A DNA stretch of 64,000 nucleotides from CAVVYW01 sp963752605 (GTDB taxonomy: Bacteria; Actinomycetota; Thermoleophilia; Solirubrobacterales; 70-9): assembly GCA_963752605.1 (NCBI GenBank), contig CAVVYW010000006.1:744001-808000 (forward strand), in the 5' to 3' direction. This document shows, in pieces, positions 44,361 to 51,975 of the stretch. Both the position numbers and the translations under genes were made by a program. Every line of letters begins with the position of its first letter. Within the stretch, counting starts at the first letter, position 1. Below the pieces are notes generated by a model. The model saw only the letters and a list, made by a program, of their open reading frames with translations, made no database searches and was not told the origin of the DNA.

Positions 44361-44873
44361 ATGGGTAACGGATTACTTGCGGAGTGGCGCAGAGGAATTT
44401 TTGCGCGCGGCCTGGCTGGAGCGGCCCTGGTCGCCGTGCCTGTGGCCACGGCTGCCGCAATCGGGTTCGGTACGAGCCTTTCGGGCCTGACCGGAGGCCT
44501 GAATGAGCTTGCGAGCGGGCCAGCTGAGCCCGCGAACGGTCCTGCGGCCGCACCTACCGCGCGAGGCCTCGACCGCACCCTGATCTCGCTGTCGGGCGGC
44601 CCGTCGGACACGGGCGGAGGCGCCGGCGGTGGTGGCGGCGGCGACGGTGGTGGGGGCGGCGGCGACCGGGGCGGCGGCGGCGGGGTCGTCCAGTCCCCCG
44701 GTGGCTCGGGAGGCGGCGGCGGCGAGGGGACCGGCGGCGACGGCGGTGGCGGCAACCCCGGGCTTCCCGGCGTCAGTCTTCCCGGCGGCGACGGCGGCGG
44801 AGGTGGCGGCGGTACTGCCGACCCCGTCGGCGACGTGATCGACAGCACCGGCGTCGGCGAGCTCCTTCCCTAG
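44361..44873 (+). CDS. Glycine-rich protein with one N-terminal membrane helix
   Basis: 170 residues; AGTAGGGG-like ribosome site nine nt before the ATG. Residues 12-36 are hydrophobic (FARGLAGAALVAVPVATAAA), perhaps an uncleaved signal anchor. Residues 82-150 are almost only Gly with scattered Asp, Ser and Pro. The codon pattern GGCGGN gives a low-complexity DNA stretch at 44610-44820. No family recognised. Divergent from the histidine kinase, so it could be part of the same regulon. Reading on the opposite strand also gives a low-complexity frame, so existence of the protein is likely but not certain. Confidence 0.6.
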   Translation: MGNGLLAEWRRGIFARGLAGAALVAVPVATAAAIGFGTSLSGLTGGLNELASGPAEPANGPAAAPTARGLDRTLISLSGGPSDTGGGAGGGGGGDGGGGGGDRGGGGGVVQSPGGSGGGGGEGTGGDGGGGNPGLPGVSLPGGDGGGGGGGTADPVGDVIDSTGVGELLP

Positions 44874-44897
44874 GGCGGTCACCTAGCCTCCCATCGG

Positions 44898-45965
44898 TTG
44901 CTCGCCTTCGCGATCAGCCTCGCCTCCGGGCTCTCCTGGGGCGTCTCGGACTTCCTTGGGGGACTGCAGAGCCGGCGCCTGCCGGTGCTGGCGGTGCTCG
45001 CCGTGAGCCAGCCCGCCGGCCTGCTGATCGCCATCGCCCTCATCCCGGCGATCGGCGCCGATCCGATCGCCGCCGACAAGCTCGCCCTGGCGGCCATCGG
45101 CGGCGCGGCGGGCATGGGGGGTCTCGCCGCCTTCTACTCCGCTCTCGCGATGGGGACGATGAGCGTCGTCGCCCCGATCGCCGCAATGGGGGTGGTGGTG
45201 CCGATCGTCTACGGCCTGGCGAACGGGGAGGAGCCCGGACCGGTTCAGCTCGTCGGCGTGGTCGTGGCGGTGGCCGGCGTCGTGGTGCTGAGCTATGAGG
45301 AGGACGTGGAGCACGAGCAGGTGGCGAGGCGCTCGATCGTGCTGGCGCTGGTCTCCGCACTCGGCTTCGGCACCTTCTTCACCCTGCTCGATGTCTCGGC
45401 GACGGACCACCCGGGCTGGGCGGTGGTCGCCGCTCGCGTCGGCGGGGTTCTCGCGGTCGGGGCCGCCGTCCTCGTGGCCCGGCCTGACCTTCGCGGGATC
45501 CCAGGCTCGATTGGAGTGCTTCTGTTCATCGGTTTCTGCGACATCGCGGCCAACACCCTCTTCGCCATCGCCTCGACGATGGGCCTGCTTCCCGTCGTCG
45601 CGGTAGGCGGCTCGATGTACCCGGCGTTCACCATCGCCCTTGCCCATCTGGTGCTCGGCGAGCGGCTTCGCACGCCGCAGCGGGTCGGTGTCGCGCTGGC
45701 CCTGGCGGGCGTGGTCCTGATCGCAGCGGCGTCTAGCGGTGGTCAGGCCGCTGACCGAGCGCGGCCGCGCTACGGCGGCCGAGCGCCTCGAGGACAGCTC
45801 GAGTCACCCGTCAGCTCGGAGAGCTTCGCGATCGTCTCGGCGGGATCGCGGTGGCGGAGCGCCGTCATGCCGACCGCCTCGGCGCCCTCGCAGTTCTCGC
45901 GCAGGTCGTCCACGAACAGGCAGGCCTCGGGCGCCACGCCGGCCCGCTCTGCGCCCAGGCGGTAG
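44898..45965 (+). CDS. EamA/DMT-family transporter (3' end uncertain)
   Basis: TTG start. About ten membrane helices in two EamA repeats: FAISLASGLSWGVSDFLGGLQS and FYSALAMGTMSVVAPIAAMG in repeat 1; ALGFGTFFTLLDVSA, ASTMGLLPVVAVGGSMYPAFT in repeat 2, ending with RVGVALALAGVVLIAAAS near 45735. Drug/metabolite exporter type, substrate unknown. As read, it continues 195 bp antisense into the HAD gene with a non-transporter sequence. A TAG in another frame at about 45734 suggests a missing base and a true end near 45736. Confidence 0.82.
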   Translation: MLAFAISLASGLSWGVSDFLGGLQSRRLPVLAVLAVSQPAGLLIAIALIPAIGADPIAADKLALAAIGGAAGMGGLAAFYSALAMGTMSVVAPIAAMGVVVPIVYGLANGEEPGPVQLVGVVVAVAGVVVLSYEEDVEHEQVARRSIVLALVSALGFGTFFTLLDVSATDHPGWAVVAARVGGVLAVGAAVLVARPDLRGIPGSIGVLLFIGFCDIAANTLFAIASTMGLLPVVAVGGSMYPAFTIALAHLVLGERLRTPQRVGVALALAGVVLIAAASSGGQAADRARPRYGGRAPRGQLESPVSSESFAIVSAGSRWRSAVMPTASAPSQFSRRSSTNRQASGATPARSAPRR

Positions 45966-46450
45966 ATCTCGGGCTGCGGCTTGTGCAGGCCGACCTCGCC
46001 CGAGATCACGACGCCGTCGAAGAGCTCTTCCATCAGGTCGCGGTCGTAGTGCCCCGTGCTCCAGGAGTTGGAGATCAGTCCAGTCCTGACGCCGCCCTGC
46101 CGCAGCTCGCGGACCGCCGCGATCATCGAGTCGAGCGGCTTCATCCCCGCGAACATGCTGTCGATCAGCCGCTCGGGGTTCTCGAGGCCGAGCCGTCTGC
46201 CGAACTCCGCCTCGAAGTCCTCCTCGGAGAGCTCCCCGGTCTCCAGGCCCCGCAGCAGGCGCAGGGCTTCCGGATCGGTGCTGAAGAGGTTCTTAACCGC
46301 GTCGGGATCGAGGCCCTCACCGCGGCAGAACGAGGAGAAGCTGTCCCACACCGGCGTCGTCAGGACCCCGCCGAAGTCGAACAGCACGGCTTCATAAGAC
46401 GCCCCCGGACGCGAAGCGGAGGAGGCGTCGTCATATGCTGGCCCCGCCAT
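45770..46450 (-). CDS. HAD-superfamily hydrolase, subfamily IA
   Basis: About 226 residues if started at ATG 46450. GTG 46388 would start right at the first strand and leave room for a promoter, since ATG 46450 overlaps the ATG of the divergent kinase gene in a shared CCATGG. Motif I is VLFDFGGVLTTP (nucleophile and acid/base Asp altered as DFGG: first Asp present, second position Gly-Gly as in epoxide-hydrolase-N-terminal/ACAD10-type HADs). Motif II is LISNSWS, motif III Lys in GLHKPQPEIY, motif IV LFVDDLREN. This DFGG...ISNSW form is that of the HAD domain in ACAD10 and soluble epoxide hydrolase. Neighbours are the other two ACAD10 domains. Confidence 0.88.
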   Translation of the reverse strand: MAGPAYDDASSASRPGASYEAVLFDFGGVLTTPVWDSFSSFCRGEGLDPDAVKNLFSTDPEALRLLRGLETGELSEEDFEAEFGRRLGLENPERLIDSMFAGMKPLDSMIAAVRELRQGGVRTGLISNSWSTGHYDRDLMEELFDGVVISGEVGLHKPQPEIYRLGAERAGVAPEACLFVDDLRENCEGAEAVGMTALRHRDPAETIAKLSELTGDSSCPRGARPP

Positions 46451-47513
46451 GGTTGAGCAGGCTACATCCGAGGCCCCGGAGGGCATCGACCGCGAGGGCG
46501 TCGAGTCGTGGTTCGAGGGGAACGCCGGGGACGTCCAGCTCCCACTCTCGTTCGAGCGGATCTCGGGCGGCCGCTCCAACCTGACCTTCACCGTCTGCGA
46601 CGACGCGGGCCGTGCCTGGGCGCTGCGGCGACCGCCGCTCGGCAAGAGGCTGGGCTCCGCGCATGACATGGGCCGCGAGCACAAGGTGATCTCCGCGCTT
46701 CAGGACACGCCGGTCCCCGTCCCGCCCGTGGTCGGCCTGTGCGAGGACGAGGCGGTCAACGGCGCCCCCTTCTACGTGATGGATTTCGTCGAGGGGCCGG
46801 TGCTGCGCTCGGCGGAGGACGCCGAGGAGTTCGACGAGGACGCTCGCCGGGCGATCGGCGAGCGGGTCGTGGACACCCTCGTCGCCATCCACGAGGTGGA
46901 TCCCGACTCGGTCGGGCTCGGGGATCTGGGGCGCAAGGAGGAGTACGTCAACCGCCAGCTCAAGCGCTGGCACGGGCAGTGGGAGAAGTCGAAGACCCGG
47001 GAGCTCGAGGTGGTGGACGACGTCCACGAGCGGCTGGCGGCGCGGGTGCCCGAGCAGGGGCCGGCCACGATCGTCCATGGCGACTACCGCCTGGACAACA
47101 TGATCCTCTCCGGGTCGGAATCGGGATCGAGCGCCGGAGAGGTTGCGGCGGTCGTGGACTGGGAGCTCTGCACGCTCGGCGACCCGCTCGCGGATGTCGG
47201 CTTGCTCCTGGTCTACTGGTCGGAGGCCGGCGACGACTTCATGCCGCTGTTCGCCCCGGCCACCATCGCCCCCGGCTTCATCTCCCGCGACGAGGTGAGG
47301 AGCCGCTACGCGGAGGCCTCCGGCCGCGACCTGAGCGAGATCGACTTCTTCGTCGCCCTCGGCTACTGGAAGCTGGCGATCATCCTCGAGGGGGTCTACG
47401 CGCGCTACGCCGGCGGGCAGTACGGCAAGACGGACGAGGGGTTCGAGGAGTTCGCGAAGATCGTCGAGCGCCTCGCCGAAGCGGCCGACGCGGCGGAGAA
47501 GCGACTGAACTAG
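46449..47513 (+). CDS. APH-type phosphotransferase, ACAD10/11-kinase-like
   Basis: 354 residues. Aminoglycoside-phosphotransferase/choline-kinase fold: GGRSNLTFTV (glycine-rich loop), LRRPPLG, the catalytic loop IVHGDYRLDNMI and the metal motif VVDWELCTLGDPLADVG. This version, with RRPP and WELCTLGDPL, is the one found as the kinase domain of ACAD10 and ACAD11, where it phosphorylates the 4-hydroxyl of hydroxyacyl-CoA. Between a HAD phosphatase (divergent) and an acyl-CoA dehydrogenase (convergent, 4-bp overlap), so it is probably not an antibiotic-resistance enzyme. Confidence 0.88.
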   Translation: MVEQATSEAPEGIDREGVESWFEGNAGDVQLPLSFERISGGRSNLTFTVCDDAGRAWALRRPPLGKRLGSAHDMGREHKVISALQDTPVPVPPVVGLCEDEAVNGAPFYVMDFVEGPVLRSAEDAEEFDEDARRAIGERVVDTLVAIHEVDPDSVGLGDLGRKEEYVNRQLKRWHGQWEKSKTRELEVVDDVHERLAARVPEQGPATIVHGDYRLDNMILSGSESGSSAGEVAAVVDWELCTLGDPLADVGLLLVYWSEAGDDFMPLFAPATIAPGFISRDEVRSRYAEASGRDLSEIDFFVALGYWKLAIILEGVYARYAGGQYGKTDEGFEEFAKIVERLAEAADAAEKRLN

Positions 47514-48811
47514 GTCGAGGCCTTGGCGGGCTCGGCGGCCTTGCCGTCGGTGCGCGCCTCAGCATCCTTGGCGGCCGGCTCCCCGTCGCCGCCGGCGCCC
47601 TCGGCGCGCTTCGCCGCGCGGTTCAGCTCCCGGCGCGCGATCACCATCTTGTGGACCTCGTCGGGGCCGTCGGCGACCTTGAGCATCCGCGAGAAGCGCC
47701 ACATCGCGGCCAGGGGGGTGTCGTCGGACATCCCGAGCGAGCCGTGCACCTGGATCGCCCGGTCGAGGACGTCCATGACCATGTTCGCGGCAACGACCTT
47801 GATCATCGAGATCGCCTGCCGGGCGCGACGCTTCCCCTCGGTGTCCATCTGCCACGCCGCGTAGAGGGTCAGGAGCCGGGCCTGGTCGACCTCCATCCGG
47901 CTCTTCGCGATGAAGTCCTGGATGAACTGCTTGTCGGCGAGCGGCCCGCCGAACGACTCGCGGGAGTTGGCGCGGTCGCACATCATCTCGATCGCCCGCT
48001 CGGCGGTTCCGATGGCGCGCATGCAGTGGTGGATGCGCCCCGGGCCCAGCCGGTCCTGCGCGATCACGAAGCCGGCACCGCGTTCGCCGAGCAGATTGTC
48101 CTTCGGGACCCGGCACTCCTCGTAGCGCACCTCGCAGTGCCCCGGGCCCCCGTCGTGTCCCATCACCGGCACGTTGCGGATCAGGTTGAAGCCGGGTGTG
48201 TCGACGGGGACGAGGATCATGCTGGCCCTCGTGTACGGCGGAGCGTCAGGGTCGGTGACCACCATCGCGATCGCGAAGGCGGCCCCGTTGGCCCCCGAGG
48301 TGAACCACTTGTGCCCGTTGATCACCCACTCGTCGCCGTCGAGCACGGCGGCGGTCTGGAGGGTGGTCGGGTCCGACCCCGAGACCTCCGGCTCGGTCAT
48401 CGAGAAGCAGCTCCTGGCCTCGCCGTCGAGCAGGGGCTGCAGGAAGCGCTCCTTCTGCTCCGGCGTCCCGTGGTCGATCAGGATCTCGGAGTTGCCGGTG
48501 TCCGGCGCCGAGCAGTTGAAGGACATCGGCGCCGCGATGGGGCTGCGGCCCATCTGCTCGCAGAGCATCCCGTACTCCCAGTTGGTGAGGCCCGCGCCGT
48601 ACTCGCTGTCGGGGATGAACAGGTTCCAGAGCCCCTGCTCGCGCGCCTTCGCGCGCAGCTCGACCAGGATCTTCGGATACGGGACGCCCGGCTTCACCTC
48701 GTCGTCGAGCGCCCTCGCCACCTCGGCCTCGGCCGGATAGACGTGCTCGGCCATGAAGGCCTCGATGCGCTCGAGGAGGGACTCGACCGCTGGGCTGGGC
48801 TTGAAGTCCAC
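47510..48811 (-). CDS. Acyl-CoA dehydrogenase, ACAD10/11-like
   Basis: 433 residues. MSFNCSAPDTGNSEIL, FSMTEPEVSGSDPTTLQT, INGHKWFTSGANG, GPGRIHHCMRAIGTAERA and VHGSLGMSDDTPLAAMWRFSR are the pattern of the ACAD11/ACAD10 dehydrogenase domain and its bacterial relatives. The FAD site and helical C-terminal domain are complete. A 40-residue Ala/Glu/Lys/Asp tail is extra. Its 3' end overlaps the kinase gene by 4 bp. Predicted to finish the conversion of phosphorylated hydroxyacyl-CoA by eliminating phosphate, as proposed for the human enzymes. Confidence 0.9.
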   Translation of the reverse strand: MDFKPSPAVESLLERIEAFMAEHVYPAEAEVARALDDEVKPGVPYPKILVELRAKAREQGLWNLFIPDSEYGAGLTNWEYGMLCEQMGRSPIAAPMSFNCSAPDTGNSEILIDHGTPEQKERFLQPLLDGEARSCFSMTEPEVSGSDPTTLQTAAVLDGDEWVINGHKWFTSGANGAAFAIAMVVTDPDAPPYTRASMILVPVDTPGFNLIRNVPVMGHDGGPGHCEVRYEECRVPKDNLLGERGAGFVIAQDRLGPGRIHHCMRAIGTAERAIEMMCDRANSRESFGGPLADKQFIQDFIAKSRMEVDQARLLTLYAAWQMDTEGKRRARQAISMIKVVAANMVMDVLDRAIQVHGSLGMSDDTPLAAMWRFSRMLKVADGPDEVHKMVIARRELNRAAKRAEGAGGDGEPAAKDAEARTDGKAAEPAKAST

Positions 48812-48859
48812 CGCCCCAAAAGCTACCGGTAGCTGCTCTAAGCTCGCAGGCCGCTACCC

Positions 48860-49633
48860 ATGGAGGAGGCGCAACAGGTGAAAAAGCTGCGCGTCGTGGT
48901 CGTCGACGACAGCGAGGTCGTGCGCATGAAGCTGCGCGGGCTGATCGAGGCCGACGAGGGCCTGGAGCTGGTCGGCGAGGCGGCGAACGGCGAGGAGGGA
49001 CTGCAGATCGTCCGGTCCGAGCAGCCCGACGTGGTCGTGATGGACCTCCGCATGCCCGGGATGTCCGGGATCGAGGCGACGTGGCAGCTCGGCACGGTCT
49101 CGCCCGCGACCCGGGTCCTGGTGCTCACCGTCTCGGCCGAGCAGGAGGACGTCACCGACGCGATCATGGCCGGCGCCCGCGGCTACGTGGTCAAGGGCGC
49201 CAAGGACGAGGAGATAACCGCCGCGGTGCGCGGTGTCGCGGCGGGCGAGCGGGTCATCTCACCACAGGTCGCGGGCAAGCTGGTCGAGCGCGTCCGCGGC
49301 GATCGCGAGAAGGGGAAGGCGTTCACCCCATCCCGGGCGGCCCCCTCCGCACCCCGTGTCCCCACCCCGGCTCCCCGGACGGCCACGCCCGCCGAGCAGC
49401 TCAAGGACGTGCCGGCACGCAGCGCCCTGAGGACGATCTTCAGGCCGAAGCTGCTGCTCCAGACGCTCCTGATCGCGGTTGTGGTGGGCGGCCTGCTGAC
49501 GATGATCTGGCAGGGGGAGCAGATCCAGGACGGGGACGCGGACAGCGAGACCTGGATCAGGGCCGGGCTCAGCGTGCTCGCCGCCTTCGCGCTGATCAAC
49601 ATCGGCGTGCTGGTCGGCCGGTCGCGCGACTGA
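48860..49633 (+). CDS. Receiver-domain protein with C-terminal membrane hairpin
   Basis: 257 residues. Residues 9-130 are a NarL-type receiver: Asp16/Asp17, phospho-acceptor Asp62 (VVMDLRMPGMSG), Thr90 and Lys112 (YVVKGA). The linker ISPQVAGKLVERVRG is that of NarL/LuxR regulators, but instead of the expected helix-turn-helix there is a Pro/Ala/Thr-rich stretch (150-190) and two predicted membrane helices (198-216 and 235-253) with a short acidic loop. So the output would be at the membrane, not DNA. No kinase gene is adjacent. Divergent from the acyl-CoA dehydrogenase. Confidence 0.85.
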   Translation: MEEAQQVKKLRVVVVDDSEVVRMKLRGLIEADEGLELVGEAANGEEGLQIVRSEQPDVVVMDLRMPGMSGIEATWQLGTVSPATRVLVLTVSAEQEDVTDAIMAGARGYVVKGAKDEEITAAVRGVAAGERVISPQVAGKLVERVRGDREKGKAFTPSRAAPSAPRVPTPAPRTATPAEQLKDVPARSALRTIFRPKLLLQTLLIAVVVGGLLTMIWQGEQIQDGDADSETWIRAGLSVLAAFALINIGVLVGRSRD

Positions 49634-49640
49634 CCAACGC

Positions 49641-50408
49641 TTACCGCCGCCGGTAGCGGCTGAACAGCTCGCCGTCGTTATCGAGCAGCCAGACGAGCTC
49701 GAGCTCCTCGACCTCCGGCAGGGCGCCCTCGAGGATGCGCGGTGCCTCGCCGCCGGCGAGCTTCGGAGCGATCGTCAGGAAGAGCTCGTCGACGAGGTCG
49801 CCCTCGCGCAGCCGTCCGTGCAGGGTCGGACCGCCCTCGCAGAGCACCGACCTGATGTCGCGCTCCTTGCGGAGCCACTCGAGCGCCCCGTCGAGCTCCA
49901 CGCCCTCGGGATGTCGGACGAGGGTCACGGGCGTCGCAGTCTCCGGCGGCTCGTCCCCGGAGGCGGTGAAGACGACGACCTGCCCGCCGCCGTCGGTGAA
50001 GAGCGGGGCGTCCCAGGGGAGCTCGAGGCGGTTCGAGACGATCACGGCGAGCGGGTCGTGCGGCAGGCCGGTGCGCTCGCGGTAGGCGCGGAAGTCGGGA
50101 TCGGAGACAATCCGGCCGTACCGCTCGGCGCGCATCGTGCCCGCCCCGATCATCACCGCGTCCACGCGGGTTCGCAGTCGCTGCAGCATCTCCGTGTCCA
50201 CCTCGGAGCCGAGCGGCCCGGAGCGCCCCCCGATCGCGGCGCGGCCATCGAGCGTGGTGACGAAGTTGATCGCCATGTACGGGCGCTCGGGCAGGGCGAG
50301 GCCGGCGAAGTCGAGCTCGTCCGCCTGCGCGGCGACCGTTGTCTCGCCGGGATCGGGGAGCAGCCGCCGCAGCTCGTGCGTCTCACCCGGGGTCTCGGCG
50401 CCGCTCAC
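49641..50408 (-). CDS. RibD C-terminal/dihydrofolate reductase-like oxidoreductase
   Basis: 255 residues. RibD_C fold: AINFVTTLDGRAAIGGRSGPLG, DAVMIGAGTMRAERYGR, LCEGGPTLHGRL and ELFLTIAPKLAGGEAPRILEG. No deaminase domain, so a stand-alone pyrimidine reductase type that uses NADPH. It may act in riboflavin or deazaflavin synthesis, or be a general reductase. Its ATG overlaps the end of the RpiB-like gene by 4 bp. Confidence 0.87.
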   Translation of the reverse strand: MSGAETPGETHELRRLLPDPGETTVAAQADELDFAGLALPERPYMAINFVTTLDGRAAIGGRSGPLGSEVDTEMLQRLRTRVDAVMIGAGTMRAERYGRIVSDPDFRAYRERTGLPHDPLAVIVSNRLELPWDAPLFTDGGGQVVVFTASGDEPPETATPVTLVRHPEGVELDGALEWLRKERDIRSVLCEGGPTLHGRLREGDLVDELFLTIAPKLAGGEAPRILEGALPEVEELELVWLLDNDGELFSRYRRR

Positions 50409-50842
50409 TCGATCTCGCTCAGGTGCTCGACATTGGCGCGATCCTCGGTCTCACCGCTCGGCTGGCCGCCGAACCATGCATCCAGGATCTCGGCGAGCTC
50501 CGCTTCGGAGGTTGCCCGCAGGCTGAGCGCCAGCGCGTTGGCGTCGTTCCACTTGCGAGCGCCCTCCGCCGTCTGGGCGTCCGAGCAGAGTGCGGCACGG
50601 ACGCCCGGGACCTTGTTGGCCGCGATCGAGGCGCCGGTGCCGGTCCAGCAGCAGACGATCGCCTGCTCCGCCCGGCCCTCGGCTACGTCGCGCGCGGCCG
50701 CCTCGCTCGCCCAGGCCCAGTCGTCTCGCTCCTGATCGGAGAGGGCGCCATGCGGGATCGGCTCGTGTCCGCGCTTGCGCAGCTCGTCGAGCACGGCCTC
50801 GGCCACGCCAACACGCTCGTCTGCCGCGACCGCGATCTTCAC
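50405..50842 (-). CDS. RpiB/LacAB-family sugar-phosphate isomerase-like protein
   Basis: 145 residues. RpiB fold: MKIAVAADERVGVAEAVLDELRKRGHE at the N-terminus (in part), IVCCWTGTGASIAANKVPGVRAALC with the catalytic Cys region and anion hole, and WNDANALALSLR. Ribose-5-phosphate isomerase B or a related aldose-ketose isomerase. The usual DYP near residue 40 is replaced by ERDDWAWAS, so the substrate may differ. Coupled to the RibD-like gene downstream. Confidence 0.85.
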   Translation of the reverse strand: MKIAVAADERVGVAEAVLDELRKRGHEPIPHGALSDQERDDWAWASEAAARDVAEGRAEQAIVCCWTGTGASIAANKVPGVRAALCSDAQTAEGARKWNDANALALSLRATSEAELAEILDAWFGGQPSGETEDRANVEHLSEIE

Positions 50843-50852
50843 GGGCCGCAGA

Positions 50853-51854
50853 TTAGGCGCTCTGGCCGTAGTCCTTCCAGCGGGGGAACTCGCGGCCAGC
50901 GAACTCCTGGATCGCGGGCGCGTCTTCGCGGAACTGAGCCATCAGCTGCTCGGTGATCGCGTCGGGAAGCTCGGGCTTGGGAGCCGGCGGCTTGTCCGGG
51001 TCGTGGACGACCTTCTCGACCATCCAGCGCATCCGCTCCGGGAAGCGGTCGAAGTTCCGGTCGAAGGAGCGGAACCCGGGAAGCTTGATCAGCTTCTCGG
51101 CGAACTGGTAGCGGTCCGACTCCTTGGCGCTCGACTTCTCCCACTCGCGGTCGAACTGCTCCGAGGTGAAGCTCGGGTCGACCCCGGCGAACTCGAAGGC
51201 GCGCCGCATCGTCTCCTCCCGCTCGCCCTGGAGCTCCTCCTGCGCGAAGACCTGGATCTGGTCGCGATCGAACAGCTCCAGATAGGGCTGGAGCTGCATC
51301 CAGTACCGCGACCGGGTGACGTAGGTCTGGTCGTCGCGACCGAGGACCTCCTCCATCGGCCGGGTCTCATAGCCGGCGCCGACCGCGTGGGTCCAGTGGG
51401 AGAGGATGCGGGAGATCGGGTCGCGGACCATGTAGATCAGCCTGGCGTCGGGGACGTGCTCGCGGATTCGCTCGGCGACGCCGGTGAAGCGGGGGAGGTT
51501 GGTGTAGTGGGGGGAGGACTCGCCCCGCACCGGGAACCGCCCGTCGAAGCGCCCGCGGTACCAGTCGAGCCCGAGGTCCCAGTTGAGCTTCTCGACGAAG
51601 AAGTTGAGCTCCTTGGGCTTCGACATCTTGATCTCGGGGTGAAGTCCCAGGTAGTGGTGGATGCTCGTGGTCCCGCACTTCAGCCCGCCGATGATGATCA
51701 GGTTGGGGAGTTCCGCATGCTTGGCGCGCCGCCTGGGCACGCGGCCGCCGCGCTTGCGGTCGGCGGCGTAGCGCTCGCGGGCGCGCGCGCACATCGCGTC
51801 GTCCGAGGGATCGTGGGTCGGCGCGGGGATGGGTGTGGTGGCCGGGGCCGCCAT
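50853..51854 (-). CDS. PAPS-dependent sulfotransferase
   Basis: 333 residues. 5'-phosphosulfate loop NLIIIGGLKCGTTSIHHYLG near residue 52-70, 3'-phosphate motif YMVRDPISRILSHWTH, and KPKELNFF between them, as in Sulfotransfer_1/heparan-type enzymes. Transfers sulfate from PAPS to an unknown acceptor, perhaps an envelope glycan. Ends 10 bp from the RpiB-like gene on the same strand. Confidence 0.88.
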   Translation of the reverse strand: MAAPATTPIPAPTHDPSDDAMCARARERYAADRKRGGRVPRRRAKHAELPNLIIIGGLKCGTTSIHHYLGLHPEIKMSKPKELNFFVEKLNWDLGLDWYRGRFDGRFPVRGESSPHYTNLPRFTGVAERIREHVPDARLIYMVRDPISRILSHWTHAVGAGYETRPMEEVLGRDDQTYVTRSRYWMQLQPYLELFDRDQIQVFAQEELQGEREETMRRAFEFAGVDPSFTSEQFDREWEKSSAKESDRYQFAEKLIKLPGFRSFDRNFDRFPERMRWMVEKVVHDPDKPPAPKPELPDAITEQLMAQFREDAPAIQEFAGREFPRWKDYGQSA

Positions 51855-51900
51855 CGGCGCGGCAGTGTAGCGGTGGGTCCGCGGCTCAGGAGGGGGACTT

Positions 51901-51975
51901 ATGCTGGCCGCCGTGGAGGTCTTCCGGACACCGGACGAGCGCTTTCAGGCGCTGCCGTTCCTCTCCGCCTCGTGA
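51901..51975 (+). CDS. 24-codon leader ORF, remnant of a haloalkane dehalogenase-like N-terminus
   Basis: AGGAGGGGG lies six nt before ATG 51901. The peptide contains VEVFRTPDERFQALPF, which resembles the first residues of haloalkane dehalogenases (pattern V-x-R-T-P-D-x-R-F-x-x-L-P). It stops at TGA 51973-51975, overlapping the GTG of the yihY-like gene. It could be a gene fragment now used for translational coupling. No other part of a dehalogenase follows. Confidence 0.4.
   Translation: MLAAVEVFRTPDERFQALPFLSAS

Noticed and set aside
44610..44820. Tandem DNA repeat or CRISPR-like array
   Set aside because: The GGCGGN pattern is a Gly-codon run inside an open frame with no regular repeat-spacer unit.
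46449..47513. Aminoglycoside resistance kinase
   Set aside because: The sequence form and neighbours match the kinase domain of ACAD10/ACAD11, not resistance enzymes.
46739..48832. A 697-codon plus-strand frame overlapping the kinase and acyl-CoA dehydrogenase
   Set aside because: It spans two well-supported genes in the wrong frame or strand and has no recognisable domain.
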